Notes: a model not told the origin generated them from the letters alone. Shown: positions 1 through 8,451, counted from the first letter of the stretch. The stretch is 64,000 bases of DNA from JARFQH01 sp041299015 (GCA_041299015.1 JBFYWB010000054.1:11632-75631), one strand, 5' to 3'. Numbers and translations are program-made.

Positions 1-165
1 TTCAAGTTCATTGTCGGCGGTTTCCATGAAAATGGCACTGATTTGTTCGAAGCCCTCTTTCTTGGCAATTTTTGCCGCCATGGCGTAGCGATTGCGCGCT
101 TGGGACTCGCCGGCGAATGCCGCCAGCAAATTGTGTTCGGTTTTTGATCCTTTCAAAGATGCCAC
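1..165 (-). CDS. rbr: Rubrerythrin, N-terminal part (cut by window edge)
   Basis: Non-heme diiron protein that reduces hydrogen peroxide in the cytoplasm of anaerobes, normally taking electrons from rubredoxin. Only the first 55 codons lie in the window. The translation begins VASLKGSKTEHNLLAAFAGE and continues with SQARNRYAMAAKIAKKEG, the first helix of the rubrerythrin four-helix bundle; the Glu of AGESQARNRY is an iron ligand in the family. The start is GTG at 165, chosen because an AGGAGG site lies about seven bases upstream and the family N-terminus (xSLKGTKTE) aligns exactly. A rubredoxin gene 2 kb upstream on the same strand fits a shared oxidative-stress role. The C-terminal rubredoxin-like domain, if any, is outside the window. 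Confidence 0.93.
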   Translation of the reverse strand, partial: MASLKGSKTEHNLLAAFAGESQARNRYAMAAKIAKKEGFEQISAIFMETADNELE

Positions 166-409
166 CTTAGCCTCCTTTCGTTTCCGGCCTTTTTAAAGAA
201 ATGATAGCCCGATAATGACGGTTGCAATGGAATGTCGTTTGAATTTTTGGGGATCTTAGGCAATTGAACCTTTGATGTCAAGGTTTAGCGATGGCACCGG
301 TCCGTTTCTGGCGCTAAAGAATCCTGCCGAAATGTCGGCAAGATTTGGGTTCATGGCCATTTACGGCATGAGGCCGCGCATCTTTGGCGTTGGATTGTCA
401 TAGGTGTCA

Positions 410-838
410 TCATCGGGTGCAGCTGCCTTTGTTTTGAAGCCAGCGGATGGCTTCCACCGCTTCTGACCGGTCGAAATAGCCGATATCGATCCCTGCGAAG
501 AGACCAAACAAACCGACGCTGGTTCTTTCCCAGGCCTTGCTGCCGATGATGGCGACCCGTTCGATGTGTTCGCCGTGCAATCGGAGGAAGTGAAGGCTTT
601 CGAAGAGAATTTCCGGACTGCGCGCCGGCATTCGTGTATCAATGGACAACAACAGCCGGATTCTGCCCCCGGCAGCGGCAATGCTTTCCTGTAACTGACG
701 GCTCAGGTCGCGGGTCTGACGGTCGAGCATGCGGTCGAAGAGCTTGACCGTGACGATATCACCGAGCCGTTGAATCGGATTTTTTCCCACATCGATTTTC
801 CTGCACCACTCAACACACTGTTTTGTTAAAATAGCCAC
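410..838 (-). CDS. STAS/SEC14-like (SpoIIAA-like) domain protein
   Basis: A 142-residue soluble protein of the SpoIIAA-like/STAS-SEC14 family. The diagnostic parts are the central strand GGRIRLLLSID, the helix SPEILFESLHFLRLHGEHIERVA ending in the strand AIIGSKAW (about residues 70-105), and the C-terminal IGYFDRSEAVEAIRWLQ. Family members are small cytoplasmic proteins of uncertain role, suspected of lipid binding or stress functions. The start is GTG at 838 with only a weak ribosome binding site, so the true start could lie a little downstream. It follows the FAD oxidoreductase gene on the same strand after 55 bases and may be cotranscribed with it and the rubredoxin. Function here is unknown. 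Confidence 0.75.
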   Translation of the reverse strand: MAILTKQCVEWCRKIDVGKNPIQRLGDIVTVKLFDRMLDRQTRDLSRQLQESIAAAGGRIRLLLSIDTRMPARSPEILFESLHFLRLHGEHIERVAIIGSKAWERTSVGLFGLFAGIDIGYFDRSEAVEAIRWLQNKGSCTR

Positions 839-893
839 GGGTTATCGTCAAATCGGTCTGCGAAGCGGTGCCTGTTGTAAGGGCGTTCGCCGC

Positions 894-2114
894 TCAGTGC
901 CGTGGTCCGAGCACCTTGAGAAGATGCCGTCCTGCATTGCGGGCACCAATGATGTTGCGGGCGCAAGGCCCGAGCTGAAGTTCGGCCAAAGGGCCGGTAA
1001 CGAAGATGTTCGCGGACCAGCGTAAATCTTCTCCGATGATCGGATAGCCGCAGGGCCCGCATTTTAATCCGAACTCTTTGCCAACCTGGTCGATAAAATT
1101 TCCGCCCGGCCGCTTGGAATGAAAGCCGGTCGCCAGAACAACGGCATCGGCCCGAACCGTTCCGCCATCTGTATCCAGGCGAATGCGATGACCCTCCCGC
1201 TGCGCGCTGCGGATGCGGGCCTTTTGGAAGCGCAGGCGCATCGCGGCGAGGGCGCTACGGAACTCTTGGATAACCTCAGCAGGCAAGCTGCCGATGACGC
1301 GCGACCTGTCGACGGTTTCTCGCCGGGTGCCGAAATCCTGCCGGTAAAATTCACGCAGGCATTTCGGGCCGATCCAACAAGGATCGAAATCGTACTGACT
1401 TTCGCGCAGGTCGTGCCGGGAAACGAGCCGAACAGTGCCGTCCAGCCTTTTGGAGAGCATCAGCGCCGTCTGCACGGCGGATAGTCCACCGCCGACAACG
1501 ACCACGCTTTTAAAGGCATCAGGGATATCGGACGACCGAAATTCCTGATCGAAGACGTGATCGATTCGCGCGCCGGCCTGTTTCAGGCGGCGTGCCCAGG
1601 AAGGCCAGCACGGTTGCTCGCCCAATCCGAGAGCCAGGATGACATTGCGGGTATCGATGCGACCAGCCGAGGTTTCAGCGGTTATTGACTGGCGGTTTTT
1701 ATGCAGTGCCAAGGCACGGCCGGTGATCCGCAAATCTGACAGTCGGGAATTTCGGATGACATGTGCACAGTGCTTCTGAAACAGGGCCAGCGAAGGACGG
1801 TTGTATGGCGGTATGAAATGGGCCATCTGCCTTGAGGCTAAGGCCAAAGGCTTGGCAAACCGATACAAGGAAAGAACGGGAATATCAATATGGTGAGTTG
1901 CCGGCGAGCGCAGAAAGTGCATACCGCAATTGCGCGTGTTCCGGTTCCAGGTCGCCAGGGGAGTCTCGTAAGGATCGAGAACGCACACATTCTCCCGTTC
2001 TATACCGCACTGCTGCACCAGCAGGTGAGAAAGGTATGTCCCTTGTATTCCGCCGCCGATAATCAACCATGCAACCATGGCAACGTCTCTGTCAGGGAGG
2101 GCATGTGAACTCAA
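894..2114 (-). CDS. FAD/NAD(P)-binding oxidoreductase
   Basis: A 406-residue flavoprotein of the FAD/NAD(P)-binding (flavin monooxygenase / lysine N-hydroxylase-like) superfamily. The N-terminal dinucleotide fold shows VAWLIIGGGIQGTYLSHLL with the acidic end LDPY; a second fold around residue 205 shows VVVVGGGLSAVQTALMLSKR for the pyridine nucleotide; ADAVVLATGFHSKRP near residue 330 is the ATG motif. The substrate cannot be predicted. The first possible start is TTG at 2114, which overlaps the rubredoxin stop codon and would couple translation; the ATG at 2078 directly before the glycine motif is an equally good choice and gives 394 residues. Neither has a clear ribosome binding site. Being downstream of rubredoxin suggests that it could exchange electrons with it, which is inference. 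Confidence 0.85.
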   Translation of the reverse strand: MSSHALPDRDVAMVAWLIIGGGIQGTYLSHLLVQQCGIERENVCVLDPYETPLATWNRNTRNCGMHFLRSPATHHIDIPVLSLYRFAKPLALASRQMAHFIPPYNRPSLALFQKHCAHVIRNSRLSDLRITGRALALHKNRQSITAETSAGRIDTRNVILALGLGEQPCWPSWARRLKQAGARIDHVFDQEFRSSDIPDAFKSVVVVGGGLSAVQTALMLSKRLDGTVRLVSRHDLRESQYDFDPCWIGPKCLREFYRQDFGTRRETVDRSRVIGSLPAEVIQEFRSALAAMRLRFQKARIRSAQREGHRIRLDTDGGTVRADAVVLATGFHSKRPGGNFIDQVGKEFGLKCGPCGYPIIGEDLRWSANIFVTGPLAELQLGPCARNIIGARNAGRHLLKVLGPRH

Positions 2115-2269
2115 TCGAGTTTTTCAAAAAACTCCTTTTCGGCCCCGCATTTTGGGCAAACCCAGTGCTCGGGTAGATCTTCGAACGCTGTTCCGACTTG
2201 GATACCACTCTCAAAATCACCTTCCTCCGGATCGTAAATGTAGCCACAGGGACATTCCCACTTGTCCAT
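2111..2269 (-). CDS. rub: Rubredoxin
   Basis: A 52-residue one-iron electron carrier. Two Cys-x2-Cys-Gly type knuckles bind the iron: WECPCGYIYDP near residue 5 (the first knuckle is C-P-C-G, one residue shorter than the usual C-x2-C) and HWVCPKCGAEKEFF near residue 40. The rest (YIYDPEEGD, GTAFEDLPEHWVCP) matches the family closely. Start ATG at 2269 with a strong AAGGAGG seven bases upstream. Its stop overlaps the possible TTG start of the FAD oxidoreductase. Rubredoxins pass electrons to rubrerythrin or superoxide reductase, and a rubrerythrin gene lies on the same strand at the window edge. The short first knuckle (Cys-Pro-Cys) is unusual for a classical rubredoxin. Confidence 0.93.
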   Translation of the reverse strand: MDKWECPCGYIYDPEEGDFESGIQVGTAFEDLPEHWVCPKCGAEKEFFEKLD

Positions 2270-2790
2270 TTCAACCTCCTTGAGTCAAAACATGGGTCAG
2301 TAGCATTGCGCTCAACTTGTCGGGTAACACTGCTTTCCTGCCTTAGTACAGCGGCCGAAACATATTTGAAACACGGATAATTTGCGGCTCGACCGCTCAT
2401 GTTTTACAAAAGCACAGGACATCGAATTGTATTAACCTAATTGATTGTCTATCCCTAAGCACAGAAATACATGGCGTCAAGACTTTTTATGCCGGCAGGG
2501 TGCGAAAGCGAAAACCGAATTTTTTGGGGGCCGGTTTCGCAACGTGCCGCTCTAAGCCTGTCTCGCCGCCGTCCTCGTCAGGTCATTTGGTTTGATCGTA
2601 AAGGGGGTTGATTCGAAAAAAAGTGACATCGTGCAACGAAGACCGAATAGGAACGGTCATTTTACCGCACATAATCCGGGCGGGCGGTTCTGTTGCGCCG
2701 GCATAATGATGGACGCATCGGTTCGCGGGATATCAAAACCAAATCATAGGCCGGCTTTTTTTCAGGAGAGCAGATGCTGCAGGGTAAATT
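2270..2790. other. Intergenic, 521 bp upstream of rubredoxin
   Basis: No convincing gene is seen on either strand. The part next to rubredoxin is AT-rich around 2410-2450 and should hold its promoter, but I could not fix -35 and -10 boxes with acceptable spacing. A plus-strand reading frame over 2592-2807 has no ribosome binding site and an unlikely composition. Confidence 0.5.
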
Positions 2791-2961
2791 TCAGCAGTGT
2801 CCCTTGATCAGGCACAGTTTCAGGAATTTTTTCTCTGCGGCCCGAAAGTCTTCCTCGGAGTAATGGTCGAGATTTTCTCGAATCCGAAACTTTTTTCTGT
2901 ATCGGCTGATCAATTGTTTTGTGCCACTTTTTTCGCTGCGATCCATCCATTTTGATTCCAT
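2791..2961 (-). CDS. Small basic/charged protein, unknown function
   Basis: A 56-residue reading frame beginning MESKWMDRSEKSGTKQLISR and ending LKLCLIKGHC. It is rich in Lys, Arg and Glu with a predicted helical middle (RKKFRIRENLDHYSEEDFRAAEKKFLKL). Start ATG at 2961 is supported by a GAGAGGA site at the right spacing. No signal peptide or membrane segment and no family is recognised. A longer in-frame extension to 3201 exists but its composition is unlike protein and it lacks a ribosome binding site. It may form a small transcription unit with the 33-codon frame just upstream. Confidence 0.5.
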   Translation of the reverse strand: MESKWMDRSEKSGTKQLISRYRKKFRIRENLDHYSEEDFRAAEKKFLKLCLIKGHC

Positions 2962-3032
2962 GCTGTTTATCCTCTCAACCGGTTGACCAGGCATTCGGTT
3001 GTGAAGCGTGGAAAGCGCTGAGAAATTGACCA

Positions 3033-3134
3033 TTAAAACCGGGTCGGCTTGACGAGACGGACAATCAGGCAGCCGGAGAGTCGATTTTCCAGCCAGCGAA
3101 CGGTGTTCCTGACAGAGCGCTTCAACTTGTTCAT
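3033..3134 (-). CDS. Possible 33-residue peptide behind a sigma-54-like promoter
   Basis: A short basic frame MNKLKRSVRNTVRWLENRLS followed by GCLIVRLVKPTRF. The ATG at 3134 has GAGG seven bases upstream, and a GG-N10-GC promoter match lies just before it (3171-3187). The sequence would form an amphipathic, positively charged helix. It may equally be non-coding leader for the downstream 56-residue gene. No homologue is recognised. Confidence 0.25.
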   Translation of the reverse strand: MNKLKRSVRNTVRWLENRLSGCLIVRLVKPTRF

Positions 3135-3170
3135 GTCGACCTCGATTTCGCGAGTTTTTAAAACGCTCAA

Positions 3171-3187
3171 AGCATGTTCCATGCCAC
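3171..3187 (-). promoter_or_regulatory. Sigma-54-like promoter (weak)
   Basis: On the minus strand the sequence reads TGGCATGGAACATGCT, with GG and GC separated by exactly ten bases, as required for -24/-12 elements. The -12 box is ATGC rather than TTGC. It would drive the two small frames at 3134 and 2961. Confidence 0.35.
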
Positions 3188-3340
3188 TGTTGGTTTAACA
3201 TAATTAATTAATAATATAATGAGGTTATGTTGACCTTAGTTTGCCGTGAGACAAACGATTATGAAGCCCGGACCACAGCAGTGTGAAAAGATACTCATAT
3301 GAGCAGGTGGCGACGTAACCTCCCGCTCGCAGTTATTTCT

Positions 3341-4702
3341 TCAGGGATTAAAAATTTTCAAAAAGAGGATGGCAATCTGGAAATAAAGGGTGATACCGAC
3401 CGCATCGATGATGGTGGCAATAAAAGGACCGGCGGTCAGGGCCGGATCGAGCCTCATCCGCTTGAGCAGAAGCGGCATGAGTGCGCCGGCCAGGTTGGCC
3501 GTCAGCAGTGTGGCGAGCAGAGCCGTGGCCACGATGCAGCCGAGCATGATGTTGTTATCCTGCAGATAGACACGGAAATAGGCCATTAAACCGAGGGCAA
3601 AGCCGAGGGCCAGCCCCATGAGGAGTTCACGGTTGAAGACCCGCAGGGCGTCCCGCGGGCAAATTTCTCCCAAGGCCAATGCCCGAACCACCATGGTGGC
3701 CGACTGCGTCCCGGCATTACCGCAAGTTCCGGTCACCAGCGGAATAAAAAACGCCAGGGCCACCATTTGGTGCAGAATGGCCGAATTCATTTCCATGACA
3801 GTGGTCGAGAGCAAAGAGGTGAACAGCAGGATGGCCAGCCAGCAAAATCGGTTCCAGAACAAACGGATCAGCGGACGTTTGAAGTACTGCTCATCGAAGG
3901 GGACAACGGCAGAAATACGCTGAAAGTCCTCGGTGCTCTCCGCTTCGATGATGTCGATGACATCGTCGACCGTAATGATGCCAAGCAGGCGGTCCTCACG
4001 GTCGACCACCGGCAGGGCCAGGAAATCGTATTTCGAGATGATGGCGGCGACAGCTTCAACCTTCATGTCGTGTTTGACAGAGATGACATTGCCTTGCATG
4101 AGGGTATTGAGCAAGGCATTGGGCTTGGACATGATCAGGTCACGCAGTGAAATCATGCCCTGAAGGTGACGGCTGTCATCGGTGATATAAATATAGTAGA
4201 TGGTTTCCTTGTTCGGTGCCTGCAGGCGCAGACGCTCCAAAGCGGTACTGACGGATATATGCCCCGGAAGAAAAGCGTATTCCGTCGTCATCGCAGCCCC
4301 GGCGGTTCCTTCGACGAACTGCCACAGGCGCCTGATTTCATTGCGTTCGGCCTGTGCGATCAGCGGCATGATTGCTTCACGGATATCGGTATCGACTTTT
4401 TTCAACAAATCGACGCGGTCGTCCGGGTCCATATTTTCGATAAACCGCAGCATGGTTTGGGCGTTACCGGTTTCCAGGCAGGCCTGCTGCGTTTCGAGAG
4501 AGAGCTGCTCAAAGGCTTCCATCGCGATGTGATTACCGATTTGCAGCAGTATTTCAGTGATAACTTCGGGCTTGAGGGCGGCATTCTCCAGGTTTTCGGC
4601 AATATCGGAGGGGTGCAAACCGCGCAGGGCAACGATATCGCGGTGAGTTGCGCTAACGGGCGACGGTTCGTTGGTTAGTCCGGAACAAAGGGCAGAAGTC
4701 AT
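3341..4702 (-). CDS. mgtE: MgtE-family magnesium transporter
   Basis: A 453-residue Mg2+ channel/transporter of the inner membrane. Order of domains: N-terminal MgtE superhelical domain (LHPSDIAENLENAALKPE, then MDPDDRVDLLKKV near residue 93), two CBS domains (YIYITDDSRHLQGMISLRDL; FLALPVVDREDRLLGIITVDDVIDIIE near residues 225-250), and a C-terminal five-helix membrane domain (from about residue 285) that contains the family pore segment VTGTCGNAGTQSATMVVRALALG. Length is normal for the family. Start ATG at 4702 has GAAGGAGG directly upstream. That site is joined to the arm of a perfect hairpin (4711-4748), suggesting control of translation or transcript stability. No M-box riboswitch is apparent. 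Confidence 0.96.
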   Translation of the reverse strand: MTSALCSGLTNEPSPVSATHRDIVALRGLHPSDIAENLENAALKPEVITEILLQIGNHIAMEAFEQLSLETQQACLETGNAQTMLRFIENMDPDDRVDLLKKVDTDIREAIMPLIAQAERNEIRRLWQFVEGTAGAAMTTEYAFLPGHISVSTALERLRLQAPNKETIYYIYITDDSRHLQGMISLRDLIMSKPNALLNTLMQGNVISVKHDMKVEAVAAIISKYDFLALPVVDREDRLLGIITVDDVIDIIEAESTEDFQRISAVVPFDEQYFKRPLIRLFWNRFCWLAILLFTSLLSTTVMEMNSAILHQMVALAFFIPLVTGTCGNAGTQSATMVVRALALGEICPRDALRVFNRELLMGLALGFALGLMAYFRVYLQDNNIMLGCIVATALLATLLTANLAGALMPLLLKRMRLDPALTAGPFIATIIDAVGITLYFQIAILFLKIFNP

Positions 4703-4710
4703 CGCACCTC

Positions 4711-4748
4711 CTTCACGTCTTGGCCCTCATACGGACCAAGACGTGAAG
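4711..4748 (-). promoter_or_regulatory. Hairpin abutting the mgtE ribosome binding site
   Basis: A perfect 13-bp inverted repeat (4711-4723 and 4736-4748) with a 12-base loop lies just upstream of the mgtE start on the transcribed strand. Its 3' arm ends in GTGAAG and runs straight into GAGG, so the AAGGAGG site is partly inside the stem. It has no T-run, so it is unlikely to be a terminator. It could hide the ribosome binding site or protect the mRNA end. Confidence 0.6.
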
Positions 4749-5125
4749 GGGCGAAGGCGCGCGTCAGCGCGGCGGGGAAGGTGGTGAAGGGGTCTTCGCG
4801 TCTTGAAACCGGTTGATGGGCATCCGGGATATTACAGTATTTCGGTCGGTGTGCTGGCGTTGGTGGTCGGTAGTACCGCCAGGCTCCTTGTCGTTCATAA
4901 GTGGTGCCTGTTCTCGATCAGTGTAGAGATTTAGGGGCAGCGAATCACGGCGCATTCATTTCTCGCTCTGCAAATTCACTTCCCACAATCGGGACCATCA
5001 GGACGATTGATAACAAATCTTTTTGACGTTAATTAATGTGCTGCCATATTTCAAGCACTATTTTGAATCCCTTCACTTATGGGGTTATTGGGGAGACCCA
5101 AGTGCGGATAATCCGGCGTCATGGG
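4749..5125. other. Intergenic upstream of mgtE
   Basis: About 380 bp between the mgtE leader hairpin and the end of the DUF294 gene. A minus-strand frame over 4764-4955 is Pro/Arg/Ser-rich without a ribosome binding site and is not credible. A loose GG-N10-GC match occurs on the minus strand at 4969-4985 but its -24 box is poor. Nothing else is seen. Confidence 0.4.
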
Positions 5126-7456
5126 TTACACCAAACCGGTAAACTCAAATTCCAACTTGGTCTGAAATTTTTCGATCCGTTTGAAAATTTCTTTCAGCAT
5201 TTTTTGTTCGATGTTGGTCAGTTTTTTCGGATTGATATAGTTATTGGGCGCGGTTTTTTCGTCGATGACCGCGGTGACCTGCCGGACGAAACGCAACTGC
5301 ATCAAAAAACCATAGGCCTTTTCGAGCTCATCGTACTCCGGCGCCGTGATCACCTTCTTGAGCTGCAAGTGACTCAGGCGCTCCAGCGTGTTGGTCTGTT
5401 CGATTTTGTGCTTTAGGGCGTATATGCGGACGAAGTCCACGATGGGTGTCATTGCACTTTTTATGTCCAAGGCGCTGCGGTGTTTGCCCTTGGATTCGAC
5501 CACAAAGTTTCGAAAAAAGCCGATGGGCGGTTTGAAATGCAGGGCGTTTTCGGTCAGGTGGCGAAAAAAACCGGACCAGCCTTCGAGAGAATCGAAAAGG
5601 TGTTGGCGCAGGGCATTAATCAAGAAAGGCTCTCCGAAACCGTGGCGGAAGTCAAAAAAGATGCTGGCCTGGAGTAAATCTTCCGGTTCGGCGGCGTGAA
5701 TCCAGGCTGAAAAATAGGCCTTCCAAGTCGACAGAGGCTGACACCACTTGGGATTTTTTGCCATTACCCCGCCGGTACAGAATTCGAACCCGGCTTGGTC
5801 GAGCAGCGTGCAGGCTTTTTCACCGAATTTCAGAAAGTATTCTCTTGTGGCGGGGTCGTCTTTCGGGTCGACGTCTTCGTAGACAATGGCATTGTCCTGA
5901 TCGGTTTTAAGGGTTTGCTCATGCCGGCCCTCACTTCCCATGATCATGAACACAAACCGTGCCGGCGGCTGTCCCAGTTCTTCCAGGGTAAAGGCCATGA
6001 CCTTTTTGAGGATGGCATCGGACACCGCGGTGATGAAACGCGTGAGGTTCTGGGCCTTTGCGCCGCTGGTGATCAAACTGCGCAGCAGCTGCGGCATTCG
6101 TCGATTGCGGTCGATAATTTGCGCCATGCTGCCGGCTTCGGAGATTTCGCGTAGCAGAAACAACGGTGACTGGCCTTGAGCCGAAAGAAGATCGCGGCTC
6201 GATAGGATTCCAACGACGTTTTCCGTAGCATCCATGACGGCAAGGTGGCGGATGTCATCTTTCATCATCGACATGAGGGCTTCGAAAATCAAGGCCTGAT
6301 CCGCGATCGTTCGAACCGGCGACGACATGATTTCCAACACCGGTCGCTTGATGTTCAGACCGGCCGCGATCACCTTCAACGCGAGATCTTTTTCGGTTAC
6401 GACCCCCACGCATTTGTCGGCCGCGGTCTTCAGAAAGATCGAGCTGATCTTTTCCCGGCTCATTAATTGCGCGGCTTCCTGGATGGTCATGTCGATACTG
6501 CCGAAAACCGGCCGCCGAGTGTAAAGGCTGGCCACCGGTTGGTTGAAAAACTGGAGGCCCTCTTCCTGTGACTGGATGGTTTTGGCGATGATGGCCGCAT
6601 AGGATTTTTCCAGCATGCGGCGGCCGAAAATGTCCGTGAAGTATTCCGTGAATGTTTCGAAGCGGTTGCAGACGTCCAGAAACGATTGTTTGGGCAAAAG
6701 GTAAAAAAAAGATTTTTCAGTCACCCGCATCGTGCGCACTGAAATGCCATCGTTTAGCAGAATCGAAATGCCGCCGTAGATGTCGCCTTCTGCGAGTACC
6801 TCAACCATCTTCTTTCTGTTTTGTTCCTCGTAATACCATTCGGCGGAACCTCTCTGAAGAATATACAAGTATCCGATGCGCGTTCGACCTTGCACAAACA
6901 AAATCGTGTCTTTGGGGTAATGAACCATGGTCAAATCCGCCACGATCTTCTCGATTTCCTCGGATGGCAAAAAGGAGAACGGAACCAGTTGCGACAAAAA
7001 GAGTTTGGCTTGGCCGAATTCGATGATGGAGGCCAGCGACGTATCGAATATGTTCCTGCTGAAATTTTCCAGAAAATATTCGTAAAATGATTTGTACCGT
7101 GTGCATAGGTCCAGGAAAATTTCCTCGGAAACTCTGTATCCGGTGCAGTCTTCCTCGACAATGGCAGTCCTCAGGGAAATTCCAGCATTGAGCAGGATCG
7201 TAATACCGCCGAACACCTCACCCGGTTTGATGAATCCGGTCGGTTTTTCGGCGCCTTTTTTCTCGTCGAAAAGTGCCAGCGCGCCCCTTTTTACAATAAA
7301 GATGCTGTCGATCTTCGACTGACCCTGAACGGCGTATGCCGTTCCCTTGGGATAGCTTTCCTCGGTAGCGGTTTCCGCTATTTTCTGGCGTTCTTCCCTG
7401 GGCAGGAAAGAAAAATGGGGCATGCCCGATAGGTATTGGTAAATCCGTTTGTCCAT
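5126..7456 (-). CDS. CNMP-CBS-DUF294 nucleotidyltransferase-like signalling protein
   Basis: A 776-residue cytoplasmic protein with two cyclic-nucleotide-binding-type domains in tandem (about residues 15-130 and 160-280, each with the PKGTxxxxQG and GEVFGG / GDIYGG turns), two CBS repeats (about 315-435, GVVTEKDLALKV and GILSSRDLL), a DUF294 nucleotidyltransferase-like domain (FMIMGSEGRHEQTLKTDQDN near residue 510) and the DUF294 C-terminal domain. The GSxGR..QT..TDQDNA core is intact, so the polymerase-beta-type active site looks complete. Such proteins are thought to sense nucleotides; the target is unknown. A tandem duplication of the CNMP domain is notable. A good sigma-70 promoter lies at 7501-7530. 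Confidence 0.92.
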   Translation of the reverse strand: MDKRIYQYLSGMPHFSFLPREERQKIAETATEESYPKGTAYAVQGQSKIDSIFIVKRGALALFDEKKGAEKPTGFIKPGEVFGGITILLNAGISLRTAIVEEDCTGYRVSEEIFLDLCTRYKSFYEYFLENFSRNIFDTSLASIIEFGQAKLFLSQLVPFSFLPSEEIEKIVADLTMVHYPKDTILFVQGRTRIGYLYILQRGSAEWYYEEQNRKKMVEVLAEGDIYGGISILLNDGISVRTMRVTEKSFFYLLPKQSFLDVCNRFETFTEYFTDIFGRRMLEKSYAAIIAKTIQSQEEGLQFFNQPVASLYTRRPVFGSIDMTIQEAAQLMSREKISSIFLKTAADKCVGVVTEKDLALKVIAAGLNIKRPVLEIMSSPVRTIADQALIFEALMSMMKDDIRHLAVMDATENVVGILSSRDLLSAQGQSPLFLLREISEAGSMAQIIDRNRRMPQLLRSLITSGAKAQNLTRFITAVSDAILKKVMAFTLEELGQPPARFVFMIMGSEGRHEQTLKTDQDNAIVYEDVDPKDDPATREYFLKFGEKACTLLDQAGFEFCTGGVMAKNPKWCQPLSTWKAYFSAWIHAAEPEDLLQASIFFDFRHGFGEPFLINALRQHLFDSLEGWSGFFRHLTENALHFKPPIGFFRNFVVESKGKHRSALDIKSAMTPIVDFVRIYALKHKIEQTNTLERLSHLQLKKVITAPEYDELEKAYGFLMQLRFVRQVTAVIDEKTAPNNYINPKKLTNIEQKMLKEIFKRIEKFQTKLEFEFTGLV

Positions 7457-7500
7457 TCAAATTCCTCGGCTATGAAAAAAGGTGGAAACCGCACCGGGTC

Positions 7501-7530
7501 ATTATAAACAAAAATCGCTTGAACATTCAA
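7501..7530 (-). promoter_or_regulatory. Sigma-70 promoter of the CNMP-DUF294 gene
   Basis: On the minus strand TTGAAT (7530-7525) and TATAAT (7506-7501) are separated by 18 bases. The start of transcription would be near 7494, leaving a leader of about 40 bases before the ATG at 7456. Confidence 0.6.
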
Positions 7531-7672
7531 TGCGGAACCGCAACCGCGGAAAGCCGGCGTGGGGCGGCGTTATTTGAGGGACGGACCGTTACTTGAGGCA
7601 CAAACGTGACGATCGGGCATTTTTGACGGTGGTTCCGCTCCGCTAGATGAAACACCATGTCGTCCATAGGTA
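7531..7672. other. Divergent intergenic region
   Basis: The 332-bp space between the CNMP-DUF294 gene and the SH3 gene holds the two divergent promoters listed separately. The middle part shows no further gene or repeat. Confidence 0.4.
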
Positions 7673-7701
7673 TTGTTAACGTGCTCAAAAGTCGATATAA
7701 A
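7673..7701 (+). promoter_or_regulatory. Sigma-70 promoter of the SH3-domain gene
   Basis: TTGTTA (7673-7678) and TATAAA (7696-7701) with a 17-base spacer. It would start transcription near 7708, about 80 bases before the SH3-domain gene, and is divergent from the promoter at 7501-7530. Confidence 0.5.
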
Positions 7702-7788
7702 AGATGCTTGAAGGACGGCTTCATTTATGAGATTCTATTGGTCGTATAACATCTCAATTCCCGTAACCCTTTGAGGAAAGAATCGATC

Positions 7789-8451
7789 ATGATGCCGCTG
7801 ATGAAAAGCCTCCTATTCTTCGGAATTTGCGCGCTGTTGTTTGCTGTTCCGGTTCATGCCACCACGATGTACGTGAACGATATCGTTGAGATTACCCTTC
7901 GTACCGGCCAGAGTCTCGACCACAAGATACTGAGCTTCCTCCAGTCCGGTCAGCGGCTTGAGGTCCTTCAAACGAACGACCAGTGGGCCCACGTGCGGAC
8001 GGCAAATGGGAAAGAAGGCTGGGTCTTGACCCGCTACCTGACTCCTGAACCGACCAGCAAGATCAAACTGGAAAGGTTGGAGGAAAAGCAAAAAAGCGTT
8101 TTGGAGCAAAATGCGGCCTTACTTCAGGAAAACCAACTGCTCAAGGGCGAGAACAAGAAGCTTTCCAACGCTCTTTCATCAACGGATAAAGGCTTGAGCC
8201 AGATCCGCACTGAGTACGACGCACTCAAATCAGAATCGAGCGAATTCCTGGCATTGAAGGCCAAATACGAACAAACAGCCACCCGTCTCGATCAGGAAAC
8301 CCGCAAAGCCAGCCAGCTCGAAGAGCATGTGGCGAGGCTCGAGCGCAGCTATGCGATCAAATGGTTTCTGGCCGGCTCGGGAGTTCTCCTGTTCGGTTTT
8401 GTGGTCGGATTCAGCCTCAAGCGCCAACGGCGGCGCCCGTCACTGCTCTAA
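7789..8451 (+). CDS. SH3-domain anchor protein (TIGR04211-like)
   Basis: A 220-residue exported, membrane-anchored protein. It has an N-terminal signal peptide (MKSLLFFGICALLFAVPVHA), a bacterial SH3 domain directly after it (DIVEITLRTGQSLDHKILS to GKEGWVLTRYL, about residues 25-90), a long coiled coil (about 95-190, repeated Lys/Glu/Leu heptads) and a C-terminal transmembrane helix (IKWFLAGSGVLLFGFVVGFSL) followed by a basic tail. This order matches the SH3 and anchor domain family of proteobacteria (TIGR04211; YgiM-like). It probably sits in the periplasm, tethered to the inner membrane. ATG 7789 is preferred over an upstream TTG because a GAGGA site precedes it; ATG 7792 is also possible. 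Confidence 0.85.
   Translation: MMPLMKSLLFFGICALLFAVPVHATTMYVNDIVEITLRTGQSLDHKILSFLQSGQRLEVLQTNDQWAHVRTANGKEGWVLTRYLTPEPTSKIKLERLEEKQKSVLEQNAALLQENQLLKGENKKLSNALSSTDKGLSQIRTEYDALKSESSEFLALKAKYEQTATRLDQETRKASQLEEHVARLERSYAIKWFLAGSGVLLFGFVVGFSLKRQRRRPSLL

Noticed and set aside
2592..2807. A 71-codon plus-strand frame
   Set aside because: No ribosome binding site, unlikely composition, and it overlaps the better supported minus-strand small gene.
4764..4955. A 63-codon minus-strand frame upstream of mgtE
   Set aside because: Pro/Arg/Ser-rich low-complexity composition, no ribosome binding site.
4969..4985. Sigma-54 promoter for mgtE
   Set aside because: The GG-N10-GC spacing is right but the -24 box (GGGAAG) is far from the consensus and the leader would be over 250 bases.
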